Assembly (NCBI GenBank): GCA_024449915.1
Contig: JAMZAV010003173.1
Location: 1-64,000 of the forward strand
DNA from: Sweltsa coloradensis
Lineage: Eukaryota; Arthropoda; Insecta; Plecoptera; Chloroperlidae
DNA length: 64,000 bases
Direction: 5' to 3'
Below the pieces are notes generated by a model, which saw nothing but the letters and a program-made list of their open reading frames with translations, was not told the origin of the DNA and searched no databases. This document shows positions 1 through 10,642 of this stretch, in pieces. Positions within the stretch are counted from its first letter, which is position 1, and each line of letters starts with the position of its first letter. A program made the position numbers and the translations under genes.

Positions 1-69
1 CCCCCCTTAAACTGAAAACCCAAAGCGATCTCGCAAGCGGCTATCATATCATTTAATGCAACAGTAAAA

Positions 70-805
70 ATATAGTGAATTCTGTGAGACCTGGCTCTAT
101 TAGAAAAACTTTTTTTTAATATTTCTGATCGGGCACACGGCTAATATCGCCACTTTAAAATAATTTTAAACTTCAATTAAATAAATAAACTCAGTTACAT
201 AACTAATTTTCAATGGAAAAAGAGATTTAAAAAAATTGTCTTTCCTGCGAATTTCTACGTTTGACGGTACAAATCGGTACAAAATACCGCCAAATTTTTT
301 TCAAATTTTTCTGAACGGGCACACGGCAAATATCGCCTCTTCAAAATAATTTCAAATTTCAATTTTCACTAGCACGCCATTGAAGGTAGGTAGTTGTGTT
401 TCTGTCACATTACCTTTCAACTGGTTTTCGAGAGGCTGACTGGGAAAAAAGATGTTTTAACAATAATTGTCTTTCCTGTGTATTTTTTCGTTTGGCGGTA
501 TTTTGTACCGATTTGTACCTCCAAACGTAAAAATTCGCAGGAAAGACAATTTTTTTTAAATCTTTCTTTCCATTGAAAATTAGTTATATAACTGAGTTTA
601 TTTATTTAATTGAAGTTTAAAATTATTTTAAAGTGGCGATATTAGCCATGTGCCCGATCAGAAATATTTGAAAAAAAAGTTTTTCATTACTTAAAGAGCC
701 TGGTTTCAAAGCCATTCACTATATTTTTTTATTTTTAGACTAAATTTTTATATTTTATTTTTTTTGTAGTATATTTGGGAAAATAGAACAACGCGGTCGA
801 ATAGG
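70..805. repeat. Large palindromic (foldback/MITE-like) element
   Basis: Positions about 74-297 and 491-725 are near-perfect reverse complements (about 95% by eye), including the shared words GGCACACGGCTAATATCGCC and CTTTCCTGCGAATTT. The roughly 190-bp spacer holds a second, shorter copy of the same arm (about 298-375). The right end reads ACAACGCGGTCGAATAG. No coding capacity is seen. Related partial copies lie at 18455-18636 and 63795-64000, so this is a dispersed non-autonomous family rather than a chance hairpin. Confidence 0.75.
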
Positions 806-1138
806 CTTAAATCAACTTGAACGCGCAGGTTAATTTATAGTTAGATAAACATTTGGAATTATTTCCTGAATTGAAAAATCCATGTTTTGGACTTTCCATA
901 TTTCACGTTCTGGACTTTTCTCGCACTGGATTTTACGGCTAATTCTTGGCAACCAAGTGTGCAAAATGCAAAAAAAATAAAAACAACGGAAAACACAGCT
1001 TTATGCTTTATGTCGAATGCATTACACTTATTTTACTTTCGTGAATGCTATGTTTTCACACCGAGCGTATTAGCTCTTTTTGAAAGGATGGGATTGTGCT
1101 TTGGGGAGGAAACTCTTTTTCACGAAGAGATTGAGTTG
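806..1138. other. Unassigned interval
   Basis: AT-rich sequence between the palindromic element and a G-rich tract. A long plus-strand reading frame crosses it but has no recognisable domain and runs through low-complexity sequence, so it is not called as a gene. Confidence 0.5.
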
Positions 1139-1195
1139 TGGTGGTGGGGGGGCTGGGGAGGGAAGGGGAAGGAGGGGGAAAGGGGAGGGAATGGT
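1139..1195 (+). other. G-rich tract with quadruplex potential
   Basis: More than five runs of three or more G lie within about 55 bases on the plus strand, separated by one to three A, T or C. The pattern fits the usual G-quadruplex motif. It sits just beyond the 3' end of the Jockey-like element at 1225-6560. Confidence 0.6.
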
Positions 1196-1599
1196 GGCTG
1201 TTCCTTTGCTGAGAAATCGCTCACTCGCGAGTGTGCTTTGCATGGGATGAGCAAGAAAAAGAGAGAAGATTGGAAGGGATGGAGGGTAGTGTTGGGACGT
1301 TACCTACCAGGAGAGTCAGGACCGTCGGGAACCGGTCGTTTCCAGGGCGAACCATTCGGCCTAAGCCTACGTTTGGGTTGACCGGACCCTTAGACCCGCC
1401 TTTTCTTGGCAGGGTTTGGTGGGGGAGATTTGGAGTCAGCATAGGTGCGGTTGATTGTACGTTTCTTCGCATTTGGAGGGAATGATGCACTGGTTCCAAT
1501 GCTGGCGATTGGTCTTGGATGACGGTCGCGGCTGGTCGGATAAAAACGACACTGGGAGCGAACCTCAGGATGGTAGTGTGTTCTAAGGGTTCGGTATAA

Positions 1600-2212
1600 T
1601 TTACGGGAGATGGATGTAATATGCTCTTGGAGCATGAAGAATCCAATATCCTGGTGAAGCCAGTGAATTGGTGTTGATTTGAGAGAATGTGTAACGGTTC
1701 TTAAACACTCGGTTTTGTAGAGGTTGGAGGGAGTTCATACTGGACTGAGCAGCACCAGCCCAGATGGGGCAAGCGTATGTGATGGAAGGCCGAATAATTT
1801 GTCGGTATATCGTGAGTCTGTCCAAACGTGATATATTTGTTGAATGTAGTAGTGGTGCTAGTGCAGAAATTTTCCGAACAGCGCGTTGTTGAGTGTTGCG
1901 AATGTGCTGCCTCCAGGTGAGTCCAGAGTCCAGATTTGCTCAAGGTACATGGCTGTCTTCGACCCGGGGATGCTGCGTCCCCAAGAATAAGACGGGGTAG
2001 TTGAGTCACATGTCTTCTTGAGAAGAGGACTGCTACTGTTTTTATTGGATTGAGGCCCAGCCCCATTTACTGTAGAAGGGCGCCACCGTGTTGACGCCGC
2101 GTTGTAGTTTGGCGATTGCAAGGCTTGAGAACTCAGATGTGGCAGCCAGCGCATTATCGTCTGCAAATAGATGTAAAATTACCCCCTGTGGTAGAGACGG
2201 AAAATCAGCCGT
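1600..2212 (-). pseudogene. Reverse transcriptase, C-terminal part, Jockey-like
   Basis: This continues the RT after the 2213-2656 insertion. It reads FTADFPSLPQGVILHLFADD, so motif C (FADD) keeps both catalytic aspartates. The thumb region follows, then IRPSITYACPIWAGAAQSS, a typical Jockey C-terminal signature (normally RP-x-TYA-x-PVW). Frame changes occur near 2042 and 1825. The order and spacing continue the upstream half exactly if the insertion is removed. This is the basis for calling the two parts one gene. Confidence 0.8.
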
Positions 2213-2656
2213 AAATAAATTAAATAAATCATTTTTTTCTTTTTCGTTTTTCTTTTCTACGTTTTTTCTTTTTTCTTTTTTTTTCTTTTCTTTTCTTTTC
2301 TTTTCTTTTCTTTCTTTCTTTTCTTTCTTTCTTTTTTCTTTTTTTTTTTTTTTCTTTGTCTTTTTCTTCCTTTTTTCTTTTTTTCCTTTTTTTCCCTTTC
2401 TTTTCTTTTCATTCTCCACCCTTTTTTATATTTGATTCATTCATTAAATGCATATAATATTTTTTTTTGTTACCAAAATTGTTGTGTTAAATGCATTGTT
2501 GTAATGCTACTATTTCAAATATCTACGAAAATGTAGTTTATTGGTGTTTCTGCATCTATGGAATTAGATTTATTTAGTTGTCCTCCTTTGTAAATCAGTT
2601 TTTATAACTGAATAGGATAGACGTTAAATAAATAAATAAAATAAAATAAAATAAAA
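2213..2656 (+). mobile_element. SINE-like element with CTTTT tract, family T1, copy 1
   Basis: The unit runs from AAATCATTTTTTCTTTTTCG through a long variable TTTTC/CTTTT tract (about 2263-2410). It continues through a unique segment (ATTCATTAAATGCATATAAT ... TAACTGAATAGGATAGACG) and ends in an AATAA/TAAAA tail. The same sequence recurs at 61043-61395 with a different tract length. It is inserted in the RT of the Jockey-like element; removing it restores LFNV|FTADF. The duplicated target is short (about TAAA) and blurred by the tail. It may be a SINE or a truncated LINE 3' end. Confidence 0.72.
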
Positions 2657-3814
2657 GACGTTGAATAAAAGAGGACTGAGTACAGACCCTTGTGGAACTC
2701 CTGCTCGGATTGGACGAGGGTTGCTGGATCCAGGAGGCGATGAAGGTCCTATCTTTTAAAAAGTAGTGTAGAAGATGAAGTAGATGACGAGGGCAGTCTT
2801 GTTTTGCAAACTTGAAGAGGAGACCTGGATGCCAGACCTTATCAAACGCCTTTGCCACATCTAAGAATACCACAGCGGTGTGAGAGTTGGTGTTGAACCC
2901 ATGAGTAATCTTGTTTGTGAGGCGGAGTAGTTGATGTTCGGTTGAAGTGCCTTCGGTGAAGCCGAATTGTGAGGACGGTATAATTCGCTTATCAGCTACA
3001 AACACTTTTAGTCGGGAATGGATAGTCCTCTCGAACACTTGCCAAGAATGTTAAAAGACTGATCGGCCTGTAGCTGGTCGGGTCTGTTGGAGGCTTCCCA
3101 GGTTTTAGTATTGAAATCACTTTGGCATGTTTCCAAGCTGTAGGGAAGTGGCCAACACGAAATGATGCTGTAAAAATTTGTAGCAGACGAGACAACGCTG
3201 TGCCAGGAAGCTGTAGTATGAGGCGAGCTGTGATGAGTCCGGTCCGGGACCCTTTTTTGGGGTTTAATGCTTAAGTAGTGATAGTAGTTCTTCTGGAGAG
3301 CAGAGGTCTTCGTCTTGGAGTTCAGGACACTTTGAAACGGAGAGCAGATGATCCATTTTATGGTCAAGATCTGGTGTATCTGGGCAGGGGGGTTTTGGGG
3401 GTAAAATATTTCTCCAGTACATCTGCTATTGCCTCAGCCTTGTCGGCGCTGCTGAGTGCAATACCTCTGGGCGTAGTAAGCGGAGGGTTGGAGATGCCTC
3501 GTTTGCACAGCGATTTTGCCATTGGGCCCAGATAGAATGGTCTTTGATTGACAGAGATGAAAGTTTCTGCTCCCACATGTGTTGCCTATGGGAGGCAATA
3601 TCCCTGCGGAGCTGGGCAGCCAATCTGTTGTATTCAATCCTGGTGTCTAGTGTTCTGAATGCTTGCCAGTGCATCCTTGCTCGATTCTTGATGGCAATAG
3701 AACGCACTAAGCCAGGTGGTAGAGAGAGGAAATCCGGAGGGCGTAAGGTGGTCCTCGGGATTGATACTTCCGCAGCTCGTTGGATCGTGGACGAGAGGAT
3801 CGAAACTGCCTCAT
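2657..3814 (-). pseudogene. Reverse transcriptase, N-terminal part, Jockey-like
   Basis: This segment covers the linker and RT palm/fingers. Visible are AKVISILKPGKPPTDPTSYR with PISLL, then FERTIHSRL, SQFGFTEGTSTEHQLLRL, and VVFLDVAKAFDKVWHPGLL, the motif A region with its catalytic Asp. Translating across 2657-2700 gives GVPQGSVLSPLLFNV, which is motif B. Parts lie in different frames (for example 3008-3195 against 2595-3038). The reading frame then runs into the SINE-like insertion immediately before motif C. Motif sequences are closest to the Jockey clade. Confidence 0.82.
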
Positions 3815-4625
3815 CTATCTTGATGGCGTTGAGAGATCTGAGAAGGGAGGTTCTAGTCTGGCATGGATGTGGGCACGGAACCGCTGCCAATCAGCTCTTG
3901 CATAGTGCAGTCTAGAGCGAGGGGCAGAATGAATAAGAGTGTTGCCTAGTAGCAGGAGAACGGGATCATGATCTGAGGTCAGGGCCTGAATAGTAGTTAT
4001 GTCAAAGGACTTGGAAAATTTTTGTAATAATGCTATGTCTATAACATCAGAGGGTATTTGGGGATTGAAATGGTGGTATGTGGGGTCTACTGGACCCACA
4101 ATCGTGAAGCCCGACTCGGCAGCATGTTCAAGAAGAGCAAGCCCCTTCGGACAATTTTTCGTAGAATTCCAAGCAATATTTTTTGCTTTGAGATCGCCCG
4201 CCAGTACTGAGGGAATGGTGTCTTTGAGTATGTGATCAATGTCACTGGTGTGATATGTTTTCCCTGGAGGAAAATAGGCCGCAATGCATCGAAGGAGTCC
4301 ATTTGATGTTTTAAGGAGAATTCAGGTGGCTTCAAATCAACATAGTTGTGTTATGAGTTCTGGTGAAGCTTATGAGCTGTTGCTTATGAGGATTGCTGTG
4401 CCTCCTCCCCTAGTCACAGCAGTGGCTCTGGTTATGTCCGAGCGCACGATGGTGAACCCGGGGACTTGCCATCGATCTGAAGGTATGAGGTGGGTTTCAT
4501 TTATTAGAACTAAATCTATAGATTCCAGTTTTACGAGGTGCAGAAGCTCAGGTGTTTTTACACGAATGGCACCATTCGCGTTCCAGAATAAGAGTCGAGT
4601 TGTTCTTCTTTACACGCCATAACGC
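3815..4625 (-). pseudogene. APE-type endonuclease domain, Jockey-like element
   Basis: The first domain of ORF2 nicks target DNA for target-primed reverse transcription. Readable signatures in order are LLFWNANGAI (start of the fold), INETHL (metal-binding Glu), GGTAI, AGDLKAKN (normally GDLNAKH), GPVDPTYHHFNP and the terminal SDHDPVLL containing the catalytic His. The segment passes through at least two stop codons near 4340-4370. The catalytic Glu and the SDH motif are retained, but AGDLKAKN departs from the usual GDLN. It is followed directly by the RT linker. Confidence 0.78.
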
Positions 4626-4676
4626 TGATCAAGAACAAGGGTTTTTAAAATGGTTGTAAGTGTTTCCATGAGAGGG

Positions 4677-5900
4677 TCAGTTGAAAGCGAGACAAGTGCT
4701 TAAATTTATATAGGATACAATTTCCCGGACGGAAGGTTTGTTTTGATCTGTATTATTATTGCGAGGGTGCTCCTGTCTTGGCCTGGGTGGTTGCAGTGAA
4801 CGCTCTACATTGTTTACGACATTGGCGAAAGAGTGGTTTGTCAGAGTCCAAGCTGCAGGAGGATTGGGGGGTGTTATTTTGGTAACGACATTTTTCTTTT
4901 GTTCTCGCCTTGATGGTGTTGCAGAAGTGGGGAGTCGGGTGTCTGCAGCACGAAGGAAGGCCGGGCATCGTCTATAAGAGGCGGGATGGGCTTCACTGCA
5001 ATTGCAGCATAGGGCAGGGATGTCCTTAGGTTTTTGACAGTCTGCTGATTTGTGTGACATAGCACATTTGAAACAGACAGGAGGTAAGTTACAGAATAGG
5101 GATGAGAGTCCGAATTGTTGGCAGTTAAAACACTGCCTGGAGCCTTGATGGGGCCCGCGATATTTCTCGACCTGTGACCCTGTGATGACATACACGCTCG
5201 ATGAGGTGTATTTGTTTGGAGTCTTCATTGCTGTGGAGCGAGGTTGTGACTACAAAGAGTGGCATGGGGCGCCTGCCTCCTTCGATCTCTCGGTGAGTCA
5301 GTTGTCGAACCTCGATGGCAAGAACGCCCTGTGAAAGTAGGTCGGCTTTGATCGACTCTATTTCGACTGTGGCTGAGATGCCTCGGAGGACAGATTTCTA
5401 TAAACGGAGGTCCTCTGTCGGATAGGTGTGAAACATAAGATCCTTCATCCCTTGAGGTAGCTGATAATGTCTTTCGTACGTTTTTCGAGAGTCAGCCTTT
5501 ATCCGGAAAGCCTCGTTCGAGGCTGAGATGTTAAATTGGCCTGTGGTACATTCTCGTAGAATGTTTAGGAGATGATTATATGTGGGAATGCCATAAATAG
5601 TTATAGGTGGAGTGCGGCTAGGTTTTGTTTGTGGTGTGGGGGAGCGCCTGTCTAAAAAGGTATGGTTAGAGGTGTGGGATATTTGAGAAGTGCTATCTTG
5701 AATGGCATCTTCGTCATCATCTTCTTGGTCTTCATCCCACTTCTAGGTCGTCTTGTTCCATATTGTTTTCGGAGACATTGCCAGTGTGTTGGTGATGTTT
5801 GTTTTTGTTGATTTTCGTGATTTGCCTAGGATTTCGAATCTGTTTTTCGTCACTAACGGGGGCTGGCTACATTCAACTTGAGGTAAGCTCTGGAAGTGCT
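4677..5900 (-). pseudogene. ORF1 (Gag-like) of the Jockey-like element
   Basis: In Jockey elements ORF1 is the RNA-binding Gag-like protein. Here the C-terminal half is readable at 4677-5228 and carries three zinc knuckles: CFNC-x-LFC with its His lost, CFKCAMSHKSADC, and CCNCSEAHPASYRRC. Upstream, near 5230-5560, another frame gives the matching N-terminal portion ending in MPLFVVTTSLHSNEDSKQI. The two parts are joined only through a frameshift near 5228. A further stop lies near 5396. The tail after the knuckles is rich in Pro, Arg and Asn. It is non-functional as it stands. Confidence 0.72.
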
Positions 5901-6560
5901 CGGAATGGAGATAGCTTTTTCAGCTTTGAAGCGTTTCGCCATCATTGAGGATGCGGTTCGATTGTTCCGTCTGTTTGGAAGGTGTATCGTCGAGAGTGAG
6001 CCTTGATTGGCAGTGTTGTCCACGTGTCAGGTACTGCTCGCTTGGATTGTGCATCGAGAGCAGGTCTGTCATGAGACAGTACCAAGTTTAGAGGGAGTGG
6101 GGGAGACGAGCATGTGGTTGTATTCGTAACCACGTGCACTCCAGTGAGTTGGGAGGTTGAGTAGCCTGGGAGGATGTTGCTTGAGTAAGCGCGTGGTTCA
6201 TATTTCGAACCGACATCTTTGGGATGAGTAGTAGTACACTGGGTGTGTGATGATCAGCGCGTAGGCCACGCAAGCGAGCTAACTGCGCTTGCGCGGCATG
6301 ACGAACTATTGATTTGGTGGAGTACAGTCGTGTGCAACACTTAGCAACACACGGCTAAAGCCCCTTTTGGGGGCACTTGGAGATGGGACCAAGTACTTTA
6401 GAGGCTACGTCTGTGTACCAGGACCCTGGTATGAGCCCGGGGGCTTCCAATTTTTGCTCCCGACCCTGGTGTGGGTCTAGGAGACCTTTTTACACTTCGT
6501 GACTTCAGACCCAATCACTGTGGGGGAGTGAATGCAGTCTCTCTAGTACTATGAAATAAA

Positions 6561-7583
6561 TAAATTGGGTGCCTAAAGCACAGACTTATATAAGCTTTTT
6601 ATCAGCCAGAGGCGATATAGTTGATTTACAAGCGCTATATGCGCCAGGCTTACCGTGAAGGGTACACAGAGATGCACAGAGTACAGAATGTATGGGGCTG
6701 TAATCGCACACGTTCGTTTACGGCCGAGGTCGGAACGAGACTGCGGAAAACACAGCGCGTATGAAGTACGAAGTCTACTGAAACTCCTGACAGACACAAA
6801 CATAAACACAGAGGTTGAAGGGTTGACCCATAAAGTTCCATTGATAGACAAGCAAGCAAGCAAAGCTAAATTCTCTATTGTAAAATGCTTGAATTATTTG
6901 CTCTTGGCTGTAGAGATATAAGCTACCGGCCTACCGATTTTTACTACAGACTTTAAAAATACCTCCATTCCATCAAAACTACACTATATAGTTTGTACCA
7001 GATCCAAAAGCACTCTTTCGAAATGTGGAATGAATTAAATACGTATTTCTCAGTTTCTTTATAAAATAGTTATTATTATTTATTTTTACTTAATTGACAT
7101 TAATCAGATACAACAAGCGCATATAAATATTGTGAATATTGAAGGAAGTAGACACAGTCACAGAGCGAGCTCCATCCAGACTTAATTTTTCAAAGGCTGT
7201 AAACGTCTTTCTTCTCAATGATATAGCTTGGCAGCGAATATGTTATGGGATGGTGTATGCACAACTTGACTTCAGTGGTTGGTTCAACTTCAATGCTACA
7301 TAACACGAGCGCATTATTTGTAACAGGGTGTTTCTTGATACGGTACAAACTACAAATCATCAACACTAAAAATATTGTGTCAGCAAAGTCTTATACATAC
7401 TACAAACAAAATAATACAAATCATTTAAGTTAAATCAAACCCATGTCCTTACCTGTCTGGCTTATGGGCAGCTCGTCTCCCTTGTCTTAAATAAAAATCA
7501 GGTATATCGTTTCATATTCAGGTAGCATCATGGTTAATTGCAGTAGAGAGAGGACTGAAAAAACATTTTCCCAGCTTATTGTA
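6561..7583. other. Unassigned interval
   Basis: No recognisable gene or repeat. Short ORFs around 6570-6920 overlap on both strands and show no motif. Base composition shifts from about 45% GC near 6700 to strongly AT-rich after 6950. Confidence 0.4.
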
Positions 7584-8999
7584 GATGTAGTAGTAGAAAT
7601 CTCTATTTAGCATTTTGCTATTTTTACATACACATATACAAGCCTATAATTTTACAATTTACGTTTACATATTCAAGAAATTCAGTCTTCAATGGACCAG
7701 ACGGTACGTCTGGCATAAATATTGAATCATTCATAGCTTTAAAATGTTATCAATTATTTACATTTTTAACTTTTCGACTAACTACACTAATATTGAAATA
7801 ATATGCAAGTCAACAAAGGCAGCGTGAACCTGGGTGATCAAGATTTTTGGCGTTTTTTGTGTGTGTTTTTTATACTAAAGGTATGTAGAATTATGATACT
7901 ACAAAAAATTGGTATCGTGTGCTTTTTTAATGTTTTTTTCGTCCATAGAGCTGTTTTCATTATTTACATGTAATGTACACTTGAATTTATTTGCTTTTTT
8001 TTTTTGCAACGAACTGATTGACGCTACTTACATATTCGGCACATATTCGGCAGCCCAGGTACACTTTCTGAGAAAACTACTGAATGGATTCACTTCCAAT
8101 TTCAGGGAATGAATAATACATAATATTAGTGTTTTTGGTGCAAACAAATTTTGGATAAAATTTACTTATTAAAAGTTATAATTTAATTAGCCTGAAAATT
8201 TGATCGAAACTAAATTACAAGTTAAAAATGTGTAATATATAAAAAAAAAAGCAAAAAAAAAAAGTCTTGCACCGAAACATTCATTATTATGTTCTTAAGT
8301 AAGTAAAAAAAAAATGGATTGATATCTCTAGTAGTTTACTCAAAAAGTGTACCTATGTCTAGAAATGTGTTAACAAACTAGTAAAAGTTGGCAACAATGT
8401 ATTTTATTCAACAATGATTTTTATCTTCCTTTTTTAAAATTGTCATCAGCACATGTTATTTCACATGTTTGCCCAAAATAGTAGAATTGCATTGTTAAAT
8501 TCAGGTCGCTATGAATATTTTTACTATAATGTTGTCAAAATCGATGGCTATACAGGTATCCTACAATACTACGTTCTACAGATGTAAGGCTTGGAATAGT
8601 AATATTATAATGAACAATTTCTGGCTCATATTTTGTAATTGAGATGATCACTATAGATAGGATACCTGTGGCTATACCTAACATCTTCATTTTATCACAT
8701 TAACTTGGTTTAGTCCAGAAATCCTCAGTACCAGTGACATCTCTATTCCATCCGCCTCCTTTAACCATCTTACAGAAATTAGCTCTGAATCTGTTTATCT
8801 CTTGCACGTTTCTAACTTCTAAAAGTAACCTATTAAATATTCTCATCCCTTTAGCAAAAATAGTGTTATTTCCAAATTTAGTGCTATTTCTTTGAATGAT
8901 CATGTTTTTCCCATTTCTAGTGTTATAATGATTTTCTTTTATATTTATTAACTTTCTACACAAGTATCCTGGCACGATTCCAAAATCAGCGTGAAGCAA
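7584..8999 (-). mobile_element. 3' end of a CR1-like LINE
   Basis: The sequence read on the minus strand contains the C-terminal tail of a CR1-like RT ORF (8700-8999). It ends near 7584 with TGCTAAATAGAGATTTC followed by a short CTACTAC run. The end resembles the 3' end of the complete CR1-like element at 46191 (TGCTAAATAAATCAG then TTAC repeats). The roughly 1.1 kb between the ORF and the end is AT-rich, holds no coding sequence and may include another insertion (7.8-8.65 kb). Confidence 0.5.
8700..8999 (-). pseudogene. C-terminal tail of CR1-like RT protein
   Basis: About 99 residues are open to a TAA at the left end. The signature is NHYNTRNGKNMIIQR followed by a hydrophobic block FAKGMRIFNRLLLEVRNV, which matches the tail found after the RT thumb in CR1/L2-type LINEs (N-x-NTR-N, then a phrase of the WN-L type). 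Nothing upstream in the same frame continues into RT motifs, so the copy is 5'-truncated near 9000. A related but diverged tail occurs at 46228-46500. Confidence 0.55.
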
Positions 9000-9268
9000 C
9001 TGTTTTCTCTTTCCGCCCTTCCTTCATATTATATCCCCTCCATATTTTCAAGCACATGCACATCCCCATTAAAATACTATACAACTACAAGTAGTCTTCA
9101 ACACGATAATCATAGATAGGGGACCAGGAGATAGCTCGTGCCTGTCGGTGTCACGTGTAACAATATTCGATTGAAAGCAACAACTTTAGAATTAAAAAAA
9201 CTTGCACTCAACACAAGAGCATAACAATTTTGGATGTCACTGAAGCAAATGTTAGCCCTGTTGGCCTA
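9000..9268. other. Unassigned interval
   Basis: No coding sequence or known repeat was recognised between the CR1-like fragment and the first GAAAACGC-tip element. Confidence 0.4.
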
Positions 9269-9738
9269 CTAGGAAAACGCTTTAGTCCCGCCGCGTTGAT
9301 GGATGAGCGTAATTTTTTTAAACAAAAAAAGCGTAAAATTGCGATTTTTTAATAGATAATTTTTTGATTACGCTCAAATTTCACACGAATATATTAATTC
9401 ATAAAATTAAAGTTCTGTAAAAAAAAATCATTAAAATCGAATAAAGCATGTAGGTGTTATAAGTCGAAGAATTTTTTTAAGAATCGAAAAAATCGTAAAA
9501 TTGCGATTTTCATGAAAAATAATATTCATGTTGCGCTCAAAAACGTGGCAGTTCTAAGTTCAGAGATTTCGAAGGCCTCCATAAAATTTCATCCCAATTG
9601 GAGTATCGGTTTAGCCGGAATCGTGTTAACAAACACACAATAATACAAACAGAAAAAAAAAAACATTCCGGATTTTTTTCTCCAGTGGGAGTGAAATGGA
9701 ATCTTCGCTTCGCTCGCTACGCTCATCCAACAAGCCAC
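9269..9738 (+). mobile_element. GAAAACGC-tip non-autonomous element, copy 1
   Basis: It starts with CTAGGAAAACGCTTTAGTCC and CGCCGCGTTGATGGATGAGC and ends with GCTTCGCTCGCTACGCTCAT CCAAC. The words GGATGAGCGTA near the start and TACGCTCATCC near the end are inverted repeats of each other. The body is AT-rich with repeated AAAATTGCGATTTT blocks. It has no ORF. An almost parallel copy follows at 9919. Confidence 0.6.
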
Positions 9739-9918
9739 TGACGAACGCAGGATTTGGTTTTGTGTGTGGGGGGGGGGGGGAGTGTATCAATAGATGCCTC
9801 ACATATGCGTGCACATGCATGCTCCAGTCTAGAGTGGCTCATTATGAACCTAACGGTTGACGCGCCCCGACACCAACAAACCGGATAATCAGAAAACACC
9901 CAATACTATGTGTTTAAA

Positions 9919-10642
9919 ACTAGGAAAACGCTTAAGTCCCGCCGCGTTGTTGGATAAGCGTAATATTGGTGCATTGAGCTGCCATTGTGTTTTTGCGGAT
10001 TTTCTGTTGTTTTGTGAAAAAAATTATTACTAAGTCGAAGATTTTTTTAAAATTAAATTAAATAAAATTAAAAATTTACTTAAAATTTTAATAAGAAATT
10101 ATTATTTGATTGCGCTCAAATTTAACAGGAATATAATAATTCATAAAATTAAGGTTCTGTTAAAAAATCATCACAATTGGATAAAGCATGTAGATGTTAT
10201 AAGTCAAAGAATTGTTTTAAAAAAGAAAAAAAAACTGTAAAATTTCGATTTTCATGAGAAATAGTTTTTCGATTGCGCTCAAATTTCACAAGAATATATT
10301 AATTCATAAAATTAAGGTTTTATGAAAAAATCATTAAAATCGGATAAGCATGTAGGTGTTATAAGTCGAAGAAATTTTTTAAAAATCGAAACAAATCGTA
10401 AAATTGCGATTTTTATGAGAAAAATTTTTTCGATTGCGCTCAAAAAACGTGGCAGTTCTAAGTTTAGAGATTTCGAAGGCCTCCATAAAATTTCATCACA
10501 ATTGGAGTATCGGTTTAGCCGGAATCGTGTTAACAAACACACAATAATACAAACAGAAAAAAAGAAAGAAAAACATTCCGGATTTTTTTCTCCAGTGTAG
10601 TGAAATGGAATCTTTGCTTCGCTCGCTACGCTCATCCAAAAA
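9919..10642 (+). mobile_element. GAAAACGC-tip non-autonomous element, copy 2
   Basis: This has the same left tip (CTAGGAAAACGCTTAAGTCC) and the same right end (CTTCGCTCGCTACGCTCATC). It is longer than copy 1 because the AT-rich body containing TTGCGCTCAAATTTCACA and AATTCATAAAATTAAGGTT is present in extra rounds. The last 190 bp match copy 1 closely (for example GGCAGTTCTAAGTTTAGAGA). It has no coding capacity. Confidence 0.6.

Larger units (their letters stand above)
1225..6560 (-). mobile_element. Jockey-like non-LTR retrotransposon, decayed
   Basis: Reading right to left, the element shows an ORF1 with CCHC zinc knuckles, an APE-type endonuclease, a Jockey-type reverse transcriptase and its C-terminal tail. 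That is the standard order for this clade. The coding sequence is broken by several frameshifts and stops and by a SINE-like insertion at 2213-2656. The left boundary is approximate because no poly(A) tail or target duplication was found. The interval 5900-6560 is taken as the 5' region. It holds no clear ORF and contains repeated GACCCTGGT(A/G)TG words near 6420 and 6460. Confidence 0.8.

Noticed and set aside
887..1381. 164-codon plus-strand reading frame
   Set aside because: Runs through a G-rich tract and the antisense of a LINE; no domain and unlikely composition.
2042..2435. Lys-rich and Phe/Ser-rich reading frames
   Set aside because: Translations of the CTTTT tract in the T1 insertion.
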